DNA from: Alphaproteobacteria bacterium
GTDB lineage: Bacteria; Pseudomonadota; Alphaproteobacteria; Micavibrionales; Micavibrionaceae
Assembly: GCA_020848095.1 (NCBI GenBank)
Contig: JADLAT010000021.1
Coordinates: 1 to 64,000 of the forward strand
DNA length: 64,000 nucleotides
Reading direction: 5' to 3'
Both the position numbers and the translations under genes were made by a program. Below the pieces are notes generated by a model that saw nothing but the letters and a program-made list of their open reading frames with translations, searched no databases and was not told where the DNA came from. This document shows positions 15,161-24,391 of this stretch, one piece after another (the first letter of the stretch is position 1; every line of letters starts with the position of its first letter).

Positions 15161-17494
15161 ATGGTTTTGGCTACCAATCTTGGATTTCCCCGTATCGGCG
15201 ATATGCGCCAGCTTAAAAAGGCCGTTGAGTCCTATTGGAAAGGCCAAAGCACGCAAGCCGAGCTTATTGCGGCGGGTAAAGAGATTCGCGCGCATAACTG
15301 GAAATTGCAGCAAAAAGCTGGCATAGCGCACATCCCCTCGAATGATTTTGCGTTCTATGACCAGATTCTGAACATGACCTGCGCGCTCGGCCTTGTGCCC
15401 TCCCGCTATAAATGGAACGGCGGCACAGTGGATATGGACACCTATTTCGCCATGGCCAGAGGCGCGCAAAAAGGCGGTCTGGACGTTACCGCGATGGAAA
15501 TGACCAAATGGTATGACACGAACTACCATTACCTTGTTCCGGAATTTGAAGAGGGGATGAGCCCAAAACTCTCTACCCAGACTATTTTTGAGCAATATGA
15601 AGAAGCCAAGGCTCTGGGCATTGAAACCCGCCCGGTTCTGATCGGGCCGGCAACTTACGCTTTTCTCGGCAAGCCTCAGTATGAGAGCTTCAAGCACCTT
15701 GAATTCATACAAAAACTGATCCCGGTTTATAATGAAATTCTCGAAGGTCTGGCCCAGCGCGGGGCGAAATGGGTACAGATTGATGAGCCTGTGTTCTCGC
15801 TTGATCTGTGCGAAATCGGTCAGGGCACAATTAAAAAAGCCTATGATCTTTTGAAGAAACCCGCCGGGCTGAAAATTCTCATGGCGACCTATTTTGAATC
15901 CCTGCGCGAAAACGCAGAGCTGACTTTTGGTCTGCCGGTGGACGGAATTCACATTGATTTATGCCGCAATTCTGGCCGTGCCAACACCACCGCGAATAAT
16001 CCGGAGAAGGACGTTGATCAGGCGCTGTCTCTGGCCGGTGATAAAGTGCTGTCTCTGGGCGTTGTGGATGGCCGTAATATCTGGAAAAACGATCTTTCAA
16101 AATCTCTGACACACATTGAAAAAGCTGTCGCTAAACTGGGTACTGATAAAGTTTTTGTCGCAGGCTCCTGCTCCTTGCTGCACACGCCGGTTGATCTGGC
16201 TTCCGAAAGCAAGCTGGATTCTGAATTGAAAAGCTGGCTGGCCTTTGCTACGCAGAAACTTGATGAAATTGCCGTACTGGCTAAGGGTGCAACCGAAGGC
16301 CGCGATGCCATTTCTTCTGCGCTTAAAGCCAGCGATGAGGCACAGACTTCCCGCAAAAGCTCCGCCCGGATTCACAATAAAGCCGTGGAAGAGCGTGCGC
16401 GCAGCATCACACCGGAAATGAAAACCCGTAAATCACCGTTTGCACAGCGTCAAAAGGTGCAGCATGCCGCGATGAATTTGCCGCTTTATCCGACAACCTC
16501 TATCGGCTCCTTCCCGCAAACACCGGAAATCCGCAAGGCGCGCGCTGATTATAAAGCCGGGCGCCTTGATGAGGCGTCCTACAAAAAGGCCATGAAGGAT
16601 GAAATCAATCTGGTTGTGGATTATCAGCATAAAGTCGATATCGATGTTCTGGTTCATGGAGAGCCGGAACGTAACGACATGGTTGAGTATTTCGGGGAAC
16701 AGCTCTCAGGATTTGCCTTTTCGCAATATGGCTGGGTGCAGTCTTACGGTTCACGCTGCGTCAAGCCGCCGATTATTTTCGGCGATGTGGCCCGCCCGGA
16801 ACCGATGACGGTCGAATGGTCAAAATACGCGCAGGAACAAACAGACAAGATCATGAAAGGCATGCTCACAGGGCCGATCACCATCTTGCAATGGTCCTTT
16901 GTGCGCGACGATCAGCCCCGTAACGATACCGCCCGCCAGATTGCGCTGGCGATCCGGGACGAGGTGTCCGATCTTGAAAAAGCCGGTATCCGGATGATCC
17001 AGATTGATGAGGCCGCCTTCCGTGAAGGTTTGCCGTTGCGCCGTGCGGATTGGAAGGAATATCTTGATAATGCGGTTGAGAATTTCCGCATCACTTCGTG
17101 TTGCGTTGAGGATTCAACCCAAATTCATACGCATATGTGCTATTCGGAGTTTAACGATGTGATCGATTCCATCGGGGCGATGGATGCCGATGTAATCTCC
17201 ATCGAAACTTCGCGTTCGCAGATGGAGCTTTTGGAAGCCTTCGTTAATTATAAATACCCCAACGAGATCGGGCCGGGCGTTTATGACATCCATTCACCGC
17301 GTGTTCCCTCTGTTGAGGAGATGGTTAATCTGCTGGAAAAGGCTAAGAAGGTTCTTAATGAGCGCCAGATCTGGGTTAACCCCGATTGCGGCCTGAAAAC
17401 CAGAGGCTGGAAAGAAGTTGAGCCCGCGCTGAAGCACATGGTGGAGGCCGCCAAACAGATGCGTGCAAAATCAAAAGAAAGTGCGGCGGCCTAG
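15161..17494 (+). CDS. metE: Cobalamin-independent methionine synthase
   Basis: 777 residues. It transfers the methyl group of 5-methyl-THF-polyglutamate to homocysteine without B12. The N-terminal barrel starts VLATNLGFPRIGDMRQLKKA; the C-terminal catalytic barrel has TTSIGSFPQTPEIRKAR, the zinc ligands in HTHMCYSEF (His, Cys) and the late Cys in NPDCGLKTRGW. A clear ribosome-binding site (TAAGGAG) precedes the ATG by eight bases. With metF next to it the cell can make methionine without cobalamin on this route; whether a metH also exists is outside the window. Confidence 0.97.
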   Translation: MVLATNLGFPRIGDMRQLKKAVESYWKGQSTQAELIAAGKEIRAHNWKLQQKAGIAHIPSNDFAFYDQILNMTCALGLVPSRYKWNGGTVDMDTYFAMARGAQKGGLDVTAMEMTKWYDTNYHYLVPEFEEGMSPKLSTQTIFEQYEEAKALGIETRPVLIGPATYAFLGKPQYESFKHLEFIQKLIPVYNEILEGLAQRGAKWVQIDEPVFSLDLCEIGQGTIKKAYDLLKKPAGLKILMATYFESLRENAELTFGLPVDGIHIDLCRNSGRANTTANNPEKDVDQALSLAGDKVLSLGVVDGRNIWKNDLSKSLTHIEKAVAKLGTDKVFVAGSCSLLHTPVDLASESKLDSELKSWLAFATQKLDEIAVLAKGATEGRDAISSALKASDEAQTSRKSSARIHNKAVEERARSITPEMKTRKSPFAQRQKVQHAAMNLPLYPTTSIGSFPQTPEIRKARADYKAGRLDEASYKKAMKDEINLVVDYQHKVDIDVLVHGEPERNDMVEYFGEQLSGFAFSQYGWVQSYGSRCVKPPIIFGDVARPEPMTVEWSKYAQEQTDKIMKGMLTGPITILQWSFVRDDQPRNDTARQIALAIRDEVSDLEKAGIRMIQIDEAAFREGLPLRRADWKEYLDNAVENFRITSCCVEDSTQIHTHMCYSEFNDVIDSIGAMDADVISIETSRSQMELLEAFVNYKYPNEIGPGVYDIHSPRVPSVEEMVNLLEKAKKVLNERQIWVNPDCGLKTRGWKEVEPALKHMVEAAKQMRAKSKESAAA

Positions 17495-17518
17495 ATATTT
17501 TCAGGCATGCCGCCTTTT
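17485..17518 (+). terminator. Probable rho-independent terminator of metE
   Basis: GGCGGC (17485-17490) pairs with GCCGCC (17509-17514) across an 18-base loop and is followed by TTTT. The left arm lies in the last codons of metE. The loop is long and the T-run short, so termination may be partial. Confidence 0.5.
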
Positions 17519-17622
17519 AAAGGATTATGTCTTGCCTCGGAGTATAGAGAATTGCATTATTATTGACATAATAAAAATTATGTTGTAGAATTCTGCTGGG
17601 CATGCAAAGAGGCACCTAACAT

Positions 17623-18582
17623 ATGGCATCTTTGAGAGAATTTAGAGCCAAGGCAACGATGCCATCTTATGTGCACGACAAGCGCATCTGGGGGGTGATC
17701 GTTGATAATGACGGTACTTTGTACAAAGAGCCTGAGGATGCGGATAAAACGCATAAGAAAGCCGCTGTTCTAGCGGTGCAGACCCTGCTTTTTTCCACGA
17801 AGGGCCTTGAGAAATCTCCCGAAGAAATTCAGTCTCTATTTAAAAAGAGCCAAGATCAATATGGCGGCTCTTTGGATATATTTGCACATGAATACGGCCT
17901 CAGCCTTTCCGAATTAAGAGAACAGCATTATCGTCATTTGATAGCAGAGGCTGAGAAAACAGGATTTTTTGACTCGCAGGAAACTCTGCATGACAGCCTG
18001 TCCCTCTTGCAACTTCACGATATAAATCTTTATATCGCCACACACGGCAATGAGAACTGGACACAACATACTTTAAAAAAAAGCGGCCTTTCGGCGCTTT
18101 TTAGAGACCAGAAAACGCACATCTGCAGAGATATATCAACACAGCCCGGGAAAAATCGCGGCCCTGAAATATATGAAAAAGTTCTGGATGTGGCCGGTGT
18201 ATCCCGCTTTCAGAAAAAAGCCGTACGCGGCGTTCATTTTGCAATGGTTGAGGATGTCGCAGAGAATCTTCTGCATGCCAAAAAGCTTGGGATGATGACG
18301 GTTCTGCTGCAGGAAAAAGGAAAGCCGCCGCTCCGAAATGTTCCCCCTTACGTTGACGTTGTTTTACAGGACCGAAAAGATCTGGCCGCCATTATTCTTA
18401 CAAGCAATCTTCATCATGAGAAAATGGCCGCTCCTCTACGCACATCCTCATTATCGCCAAAAGCACAGCATCAGATAAGGGGGCATATTTCTCGTATCTA
18501 TGGCGAGGAAGACGGTAATCCCACCACTCCTGAGGCAAGGGATAAACCGGTATCTGCCGTTTCTGTGCTGATTCCTTCATAA
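17623..18582 (+). CDS. HAD-superfamily hydrolase-like protein
   Basis: 319 residues. Motif I is VDNDGTLYKEP (both Asp residues present), motif II ATHGNENW (Thr), and motif IV lies in VHFAMVEDVAENLLHAKKLG (Asp). A helical cap occupies about 50-125. It resembles the phosphoglycolate phosphatase/HAD-IA group; the substrate is unknown. The last 60 or so residues are not HAD-like and are antisense to the conserved active-site end of the convergent VanX-like gene, so this tail is probably a by-product of the other gene's coding. Upstream AGG lies eight bases before ATG 17623. Confidence 0.75.
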   Translation: MASLREFRAKATMPSYVHDKRIWGVIVDNDGTLYKEPEDADKTHKKAAVLAVQTLLFSTKGLEKSPEEIQSLFKKSQDQYGGSLDIFAHEYGLSLSELREQHYRHLIAEAEKTGFFDSQETLHDSLSLLQLHDINLYIATHGNENWTQHTLKKSGLSALFRDQKTHICRDISTQPGKNRGPEIYEKVLDVAGVSRFQKKAVRGVHFAMVEDVAENLLHAKKLGMMTVLLQEKGKPPLRNVPPYVDVVLQDRKDLAAIILTSNLHHEKMAAPLRTSSLSPKAQHQIRGHISRIYGEEDGNPTTPEARDKPVSAVSVLIPS

Positions 18583-19141
18583 AACCATCCAAAAACGCAC
18601 GATTGTGCATAACATCAACAGAATGCGCATAAAGCCGATGGGCCGGATTACTTTCCGGCGCGGCATTGGCGGCCAGAAAATCAAACGGCGTTCCCATATC
18701 CAGCAACACACCCTCCGCAGTTTCCATGCTGAGATCAATGGCCATGGCTCTGGGGTGTGCGCCCGCACCGGGCGGGGAAAGCAAGCGCGGCTCCTCCAGC
18801 CATTGCGGGTTTTCCCGGACGCGGCGGGTCTGCAGCATTTTTTCCTGCGCTTCTACGGTACGCAAGCCATCATACAGAACAAGCCGATAGCCCGCCTTTA
18901 CCGCCAAATCTGCCGCCCCCATCACTATGGAGGCCAGATCTTCGTGGAGCCATATTTTTGCCTCTGGCCTATAAATGCGCTCGCCGAATAAGAGATTATC
19001 CGCGCGCGCATAGGCACATTCTGTGCGCATGCCCGGATGATCCGCAGCAAGATCGTCCATGCAGATCAATGCCTCGGGAAGGATGGTCTGTAAAAGTTTT
19101 GTACCGGGCGCGCCCATCTCTATGCCGCTTTCAAAAATCAT
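18398..19141 (-). CDS. D-alanyl-D-alanine dipeptidase (VanX/DdpX-like, peptidase M15D)
   Basis: 247 residues. Zinc-site features of the family are visible: YDGLRTVEAQ, then GAHPRAMAIDLS (the HxxxxxxxD zinc pair; VanX has SxHxxGxAID), and EWWDYR (the Glu-Trp-Trp motif with catalytic Glu; the third zinc ligand is usually His right after WW, here Asp). Expected to cleave D-Ala-D-Ala for cell-wall recycling. The 'EWWD' and 'GAHPRA' departures make reduced or altered specificity possible. The last 185 bases overlap the HAD-like gene tail-to-tail on the opposite strand. It lacks an obvious signal peptide, so a cytoplasmic place is likely. Confidence 0.8.
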   Translation of the reverse strand: MIFESGIEMGAPGTKLLQTILPEALICMDDLAADHPGMRTECAYARADNLLFGERIYRPEAKIWLHEDLASIVMGAADLAVKAGYRLVLYDGLRTVEAQEKMLQTRRVRENPQWLEEPRLLSPPGAGAHPRAMAIDLSMETAEGVLLDMGTPFDFLAANAAPESNPAHRLYAHSVDVMHNRAFLDGFMKESAQKRQIPVYPLPQEWWDYRLPRHRYEKYAPLSDAVLLAIMRMCVEERPFSHDEDCL

Positions 19142-19292
19142 GCTTCAATATTTAGCTGGCTACTATTTAACTGATCGGGCCGCGCCAAGCCTCTGGACGG
19201 GCTGGGCGGTTTCCTATAAGTTTCTATTTCTGGTGCACAGGGTAACAATATTTGCGGATTTGCAAAATAGAAATTCGGTAAAGTTGGGCTTC

Positions 19293-20099
19293 ATGAACGA
19301 ACAAACAAACAGCATTTTAAACACTCGTTTTAATGTCTTTCTGGCCATTGGCCATGGGCTTCTCGTGTTTTTCGAGCGCACAGGCCGGCTGGTTAAATTT
19401 ATTGCGCGGGCGCTTTATCATTGTTTTACGCCGCCATGGTTTCCCTCTCAATTGCTGCGCCAGCTTATTGATATCGGGTATTACTCCCTGCCTGTTGTTG
19501 GCATGACTGCTCTTTTTACCGGAATGGTGCTGGCGCTCCAGAGTTACACGGGCTTTGCCCGTTTTAATGCCGAGAGCGCAATTGCCGGAGTTGTTGTGCT
19601 TTCCGTCACGCGGGAGCTTTCTCCCGTGCTGGCCGGTTTGATGGTGGCGGGCCGGATTGGCGCGTCCATCGCGGCGGAAATCGGCACTATGCGGGTCACG
19701 GAACAGATAGACGCCCTGACCACACTTTCCGTTAATCCGTTTAAATACCTGATCGCGCCGCGCGTAATTGCCGCCACGCTCATGCTGCCGTTTTTGGTGT
19801 TGATCGGCGATATTATCGGGGTTTTCGGCGGGTATGTCGTTTCCATCTATAATCTGGGTTTTAACTCTTCCAGCTATCTCAGCCAGACCTGGGATATTGT
19901 AGAGACGATGGATGTTGTCTCCGGCCTGTATAAGGCTGCTGCATTTGGTTTTATCGTCGCCCTGATGGGGTGCTATCACGGCTTTAATTCAGGCCGGGGC
20001 GCACAAGGCGTGGGCGCGGCCACAACGAATGCGGTTGTCTCCTCTTCAATCTTTATCCTGATCTTCAATTATATCCTGACGCAGGTTTTCTTCTCATGA
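19293..20099 (+). CDS. mlaE: Phospholipid ABC transporter permease MlaE
   Basis: About 268 residues with five to six membrane helices: the permease of the Mla system that keeps outer-membrane lipid asymmetry. LPVVGMTALFTGMVLALQSYTGF and ELSPVLAGLMVAGRIGAS...EIGTMRVTEQIDAL follow the MlaE pattern (the cytoplasmic coupling helix 'GRIGASIAAEIGTMRVTEQ'). ATG 19293 gives a normal-length protein; the open frame further upstream overlaps the divergent dipeptidase start. It overlaps mlaF by four bases (ATGA). Confidence 0.93.
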   Translation: MNEQTNSILNTRFNVFLAIGHGLLVFFERTGRLVKFIARALYHCFTPPWFPSQLLRQLIDIGYYSLPVVGMTALFTGMVLALQSYTGFARFNAESAIAGVVVLSVTRELSPVLAGLMVAGRIGASIAAEIGTMRVTEQIDALTTLSVNPFKYLIAPRVIAATLMLPFLVLIGDIIGVFGGYVVSIYNLGFNSSSYLSQTWDIVETMDVVSGLYKAAAFGFIVALMGCYHGFNSGRGAQGVGAATTNAVVSSSIFILIFNYILTQVFFS

Positions 20100-20872
20100 G
20101 TGAAAAAGCAATCGAAAAGCTGAAATTTTCAGGGGTTAAAAAATCGTTCGGTGCAAAACATGTCTTAAACGGCATTGACCTTAGCGTTGCCGAGGGAAAA
20201 TCGCTGGTGATTATTGGCGGATCGGGGACCGGAAAATCGGTTATGCTCAAATGCGCCTTGGGTATTTTGCGCCCAGACAGCGGCTCTATTTTGGTTAATG
20301 GAGGGGAAACGGTCAATCTCGGGCATTCAGAACGCGATGAAATGATGCGTAAATTCGGCATGCTGTTTCAGGGCGGTGCGCTGTTTGATTCCCTGAATAT
20401 CTGGGAGAATATTGCTTTTGGCCTTGTTCAGGGGCGAAAAATGAACCGCAAGGATGCTAAAGAGATTGCCATTGAAAAAATCAAGGCTGTGGGTCTAAAA
20501 CCGGAAGTGGCCCATCTCTACCCCGCCGAGCTTTCCGGCGGCATGCAAAAGCGCGTAGGGCTGGCGCGGGCTGTGGCCACAAGCCCGGAGATTATATTCT
20601 TTGATGAGCCCACAACAGGGCTTGATCCGATCATGGCCGATGTGATTAACAACCTGATCGTTGAGCAGGTAAAATCTTTGGGCGCCACGGCACTTTCCAT
20701 CACGCATGACATGGCCTCCGCCCGTAAAATTGCTGATTTTGTTGCGATGATCCATGAAGGGCGCATCGTGTGGCACGGCCCGGTCGGAGATCTTGATCAC
20801 TCCGGCAATGCTTTTGTGGACCAGTTTATTCATGGCCGCGCAGATGGGCCTATTACGCGCCGCACCGCTTGA
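20096..20872 (+). CDS. mlaF: Phospholipid ABC transporter ATPase MlaF
   Basis: 258 residues. Walker A IGGSGTGKS near 40, Q-loop FQGGALFDSL, signature LSGGMQKR, Walker B IIFFDEPTTGLDP and switch His in ITHDMASARK. It powers MlaE. Partner mlaD is not in this operon but about 20 kb away (40368), which is the common alphaproteobacterial arrangement. Its stop (TGA 20870-20872) overlaps a TTG that could begin the next gene. Confidence 0.95.
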   Translation: MSEKAIEKLKFSGVKKSFGAKHVLNGIDLSVAEGKSLVIIGGSGTGKSVMLKCALGILRPDSGSILVNGGETVNLGHSERDEMMRKFGMLFQGGALFDSLNIWENIAFGLVQGRKMNRKDAKEIAIEKIKAVGLKPEVAHLYPAELSGGMQKRVGLARAVATSPEIIFFDEPTTGLDPIMADVINNLIVEQVKSLGATALSITHDMASARKIADFVAMIHEGRIVWHGPVGDLDHSGNAFVDQFIHGRADGPITRRTA

Positions 20873-20883
20873 ACAATGAAAAA

Positions 20884-23469
20884 ATGAAATATCTTTGGTA
20901 CGCATTTCTGGGTCTGTTTTCTCTTGGATTTCTGGGAATGCTGGCGGCTGTGGGCGTGGTTTTTTATACGTTCAGCTTTTATGCGAGCGATTTGCCAGAC
21001 CATGCCCAGCTTAAAGATTATGAACCGCCAATTGTCACCCGGATTTACGCGGGGGACGGACGGCTTATGGCTGAGTTTGCGCAGGAAAAAAGAGTTTTTG
21101 TCCCGATAGAAAATATGCCCGCTCTGGTAAAACAAGCCTTTATTGCGGCGGAAGATCAGAACTTTTATACGCATGAAGGCGTTGATCCCATGGCTCTGGT
21201 CCGCGCGGCCAGTGTGTACGCCCGTCATTTAATGGGGCAGGATGTGACCGTCATCGGTGGCTCCACCATCACCCAGCAAGTGGTTAAAAATTTCCTGCTG
21301 ACCAATGAACGCTCTTTCGAGCGCAAAATTAAAGAAGCCATCCTCGCTCACCGTATGGAACAGGCGATGAGTAAGGACCGGATTTTAGAGCTTTACCTGA
21401 ATCAGATTTATCTGGGTGCGCGCTCTTACGGCGTGGCGGCGGCGGCCTTGCAATACTTCAACAAATCTCTGGAAGACCTCAATATCGCCGAAATGGCCTA
21501 TCTGGCGGCCCTGCCGAAGGCTCCTAACAATTACAACCCGCAGCGCCATTATGACGCGGCGCTGGAGCGCCGGAACTGGGTTATCCGGCGGATGCTGGAA
21601 GATAAATACATAACGGCGGCAGAAGCCAAAACAGCGCGTGAATCTCCGCTTGAGGTTATTGATTCCGATGGCTCCGGCGTGGTGCGGGCGCCTTATTTTT
21701 CCGAGGAAGTCCGCCGTGATCTGGGGGATAAATACGGGCAGGACAGCCTTTACAAAGGCGGACTGGCGGTCAGAACCACCATTGACCCTGCATTACAGGA
21801 AATTGCCGTTGATGCCCTGCGCGACGGATTAATGTCCTATGATCAGCGTCATGGTTACCGCGGGCCGATCGAAACCTTTGATACTGTTTTAGACTGGGAA
21901 ACAAAACTCTCTGCGGTTCCAAGACCCGCCGCCATGCTAGAGCGGTGGGACCTTGCGGTCGTGCTGGAGGCCGGCGCTGCAAAGGCCAAAATCGGTTTTC
22001 AAAGCGGCGCGGAAGGTGAGCTTACTCTGGCTGGTGTTCAATGGGCCCGGAAATATATCAATCAGGGTTATCAGCAAGGCCCGGAAATCAAAGCCGTTAC
22101 CGATGTTCTTCAAAAGGGCGATGTCGTGATGGTGGAGCCAGAAGTCGGGAAAAAAGGACAATACGTCCTGCGCCAACCGCCGGATGTCCAGGGGGCGATC
22201 ATCGCGCTGGATCCGCATACGGGGCGTGTTCTGGCCATGCAAGGGGGCTGGACCTACGGCATTTCCGAATTTAACCGCGCGACACAAGCCAAACGCCAGC
22301 CGGGGTCGGCCTTTAAGCCGTTCGTTTATCTGGCGGCGCTCGATAACGGGTTTACGCCCGCAACGCTGGTGATGGATGCCCCCTTTGTTATTGAGGATCG
22401 GCCCGGCCATTTCTGGAGCCCAACCAATTACAGCAATGAATATTACGGCCCCACGCCCATACGGGTCGGGGTTGAGAAATCAAGAAATCTTATGACTGTG
22501 CGGCTTGCCCATCATCTGGGCATAGACAAAATTGTTGAATACTCCAAGCGTTTTGGCATTGATGAACATATGCAGCCCAATTTGTCGAATGCTCTGGGCG
22601 CGGGCGAGACAACGCTTTTACAGCTTACGGCGGCTTATGCGGTTTTGGTGAATGGCGGTAAAAAAATCGTACCGTCCTTTATCGACCGTATTCAGGACCG
22701 GCGCGGCTCGACCATTTTTCGTCACGATGAACGCCAATGCGGTAATTGCGGCGCGCTTATTCGCTGGGACGGGCAAAATGCGCCGGATGTGCCCGATATA
22801 CGCGAGCAGATTGCAGACCCGCGCACAGCCTATCAGATGGTTTCCATCCTCGAAGGGGTGGTGCAGCGGGGAACGGGCGTAAAGTTAAAAGAGCTGGGCC
22901 GGCCCCTGGCCGGAAAAACCGGCACGACCAACGAATCGAAAGATACGTGGTTTATCGGCTTTTCCCCCGATCTGGTTGTCGGGGTTTTTGTCGGCTTTGA
23001 TGAACCGCGCTCCATGGGAAAGCGTGAAACAGGCTCTTCCGCCGCCTTGCCGATTTTCAAAACTTTTATGGAGCAAGCGCTTAAAGATCAGCCGATTTTA
23101 CCCTTCCGTATGCCGCCCGGCATTCGCAATGTGCAAATCAATGCAACCACAGGCGCACGCGCGCAACCGGGGGATGCAAAAGTAATCTGGGAGGCTTTCG
23201 TAACGGGAACCGAGCCGACGGGCGATACCTATATTCTTGATGAAGGTGGAATTCGCCTGATGAACGGCCAGCCCGCCCCCTACGACAGCTATAGCGACCC
23301 TTACAGGCAGAATGATGAGTACGCGCCCGGTCCCGGTGCATACACCCCAAATGAAGAGAACGGATATAGCCCGTCTTCGCCGGGTGGCGGTATTCCCTCA
23401 CCGCCTGATTTTTATCCGCGGCAACCCACCCCGGCCAATCCGCCGCCTTCTACGCAAGGTATTTACTAA
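20884..23469 (+). CDS. mrcA: Penicillin-binding protein 1A (bifunctional peptidoglycan synthase)
   Basis: About 861 residues. One N-terminal membrane anchor (about 4-27), a GT51 glycosyltransferase domain (AAEDQNFYTHEGVDP with the catalytic Glu; GGSTITQQVVKN), and a transpeptidase domain with SxxK (PGSAFKP), SxN (KSRNLM) and KTGTT. The C-terminal tail is Pro, Tyr and Ser-rich and disordered. ATG 20884 is used; a TTG at 20869 overlapping the mlaF stop is also possible, adding five residues, and neither has a clear ribosome-binding site. It follows mlaEF closely, so envelope lipid and wall synthesis may be co-transcribed. Confidence 0.95.
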   Translation: MKYLWYAFLGLFSLGFLGMLAAVGVVFYTFSFYASDLPDHAQLKDYEPPIVTRIYAGDGRLMAEFAQEKRVFVPIENMPALVKQAFIAAEDQNFYTHEGVDPMALVRAASVYARHLMGQDVTVIGGSTITQQVVKNFLLTNERSFERKIKEAILAHRMEQAMSKDRILELYLNQIYLGARSYGVAAAALQYFNKSLEDLNIAEMAYLAALPKAPNNYNPQRHYDAALERRNWVIRRMLEDKYITAAEAKTARESPLEVIDSDGSGVVRAPYFSEEVRRDLGDKYGQDSLYKGGLAVRTTIDPALQEIAVDALRDGLMSYDQRHGYRGPIETFDTVLDWETKLSAVPRPAAMLERWDLAVVLEAGAAKAKIGFQSGAEGELTLAGVQWARKYINQGYQQGPEIKAVTDVLQKGDVVMVEPEVGKKGQYVLRQPPDVQGAIIALDPHTGRVLAMQGGWTYGISEFNRATQAKRQPGSAFKPFVYLAALDNGFTPATLVMDAPFVIEDRPGHFWSPTNYSNEYYGPTPIRVGVEKSRNLMTVRLAHHLGIDKIVEYSKRFGIDEHMQPNLSNALGAGETTLLQLTAAYAVLVNGGKKIVPSFIDRIQDRRGSTIFRHDERQCGNCGALIRWDGQNAPDVPDIREQIADPRTAYQMVSILEGVVQRGTGVKLKELGRPLAGKTGTTNESKDTWFIGFSPDLVVGVFVGFDEPRSMGKRETGSSAALPIFKTFMEQALKDQPILPFRMPPGIRNVQINATTGARAQPGDAKVIWEAFVTGTEPTGDTYILDEGGIRLMNGQPAPYDSYSDPYRQNDEYAPGPGAYTPNEENGYSPSSPGGGIPSPPDFYPRQPTPANPPPSTQGIY

Positions 23470-23496
23470 CTGGACAGCCCCAGAGGCGGGAGCCGA

Positions 23497-24171
23497 TCAA
23501 TACACCTCGCCTTCGGCTAGATGACCATCGGCATATACAGAGTCCAGATAGTCTTCACGCCGGGGCGTATCCGGATGCAACACTGCATAGGGCAAGTCGG
23601 TATCACGCGCATTCTCCCGCATCACGAACGGCACTAACCGGTGAAGATCGAGGAAATAATCAGCCTGACGGCGTAAATCATCGGCGACCATCGCCGGGTT
23701 GGTTTTTATCGTACTGACCACCGTTACCCGCTTGCCCTTGCGCTGCACGGCCTCAATCAAACGCCGGAAATCGCCATCGCCTGAAAACAGAAGGATGTGG
23801 TCCACGTGATCGGCCATTTCCATCATATCAATGGCCAGCTCTATATCCATATTGCCTTTGACCTTGCGGCGGCCCTGTGCATCGGTGAACTCCCGTGTCG
23901 GCTTGGTAACCATGGTGTAGCCGTTGTAATCCAGCCAGTCGACCAACGGGCGGATGGGGGAATATTCCTGATCCTCGACAAGGGCCGTATAGTAAAAAGC
24001 ACGAACCAGACGGCTTTGACCAGCCAGCCAGTCAAGAAGCAGTTTATAGTCTATATCAAAGTCCAACCCTCTGGCGGCGGCATGCAAATTGGCCCCGTCA
24101 ATAAAAGCTGCAACTTTCTCGCCCGCGTAAAAGGGGATACCAACTATTGCCTCTTGTTTCTGATGTTTCAT
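23497..24171 (-). CDS. NYN-domain (PIN-like) ribonuclease, LabA-type
   Basis: About 224 residues. The NYN fold of metal-dependent RNases is visible: AAFIDGANLH (first Asp), KGNMDIELAIDMMEMAD (second acidic cluster) and LLFSGDGDFRRLIEAV (third). The start is set by AGGA seven bases before ATG 24171; an ATG six bases upstream is too close to that site. It lies divergent to rpoZ, a neighbourhood common in alphaproteobacteria. Likely an RNA-processing or decay enzyme; substrate unknown. Confidence 0.85.
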   Translation of the reverse strand: MKHQKQEAIVGIPFYAGEKVAAFIDGANLHAAARGLDFDIDYKLLLDWLAGQSRLVRAFYYTALVEDQEYSPIRPLVDWLDYNGYTMVTKPTREFTDAQGRRKVKGNMDIELAIDMMEMADHVDHILLFSGDGDFRRLIEAVQRKGKRVTVVSTIKTNPAMVADDLRRQADYFLDLHRLVPFVMRENARDTDLPYAVLHPDTPRREDYLDSVYADGHLAEGEVY

Positions 24172-24319
24172 GTGCATTTCCTAATACTCTTGTATGTCAT
24201 TTTAGATTAGATTTTTTTAATGTAGGGCGAAAAAAACCTGAAACAAGCCTATCACTTTAAATATATATATGAAATACATCTTTTAAATATGTCATTCGAT
24301 TTTACACCCCGCATGCAAC

Positions 24320-24362
24320 ATGCAGGATCAGACTTGCGTTCCTGCATAAAACCCCCTATATG
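24320..24362 (+). promoter_or_regulatory. rpoZ promoter with flanking inverted repeat
   Basis: -35 TTGCGT (24334-24339), a 17-base spacer, then -10 TATATG (24357-24362), about 30 bases before ATG 24392. A perfect 8-base inverted repeat (ATGCAGGA at 24320-24327 and TCCTGCAT at 24340-24347) brackets the -35 and could be an operator or a hairpin of the DNA; no binding protein is known to me. Confidence 0.55.
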
Positions 24363-24391
24363 TCTTCTAATCGTTAGCAAGGAAGAGAAAA

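Noticed and set aside
15077..15952. 291-residue minus-strand open frame
   Set aside because: Entirely antisense to metE, which is unmistakable.
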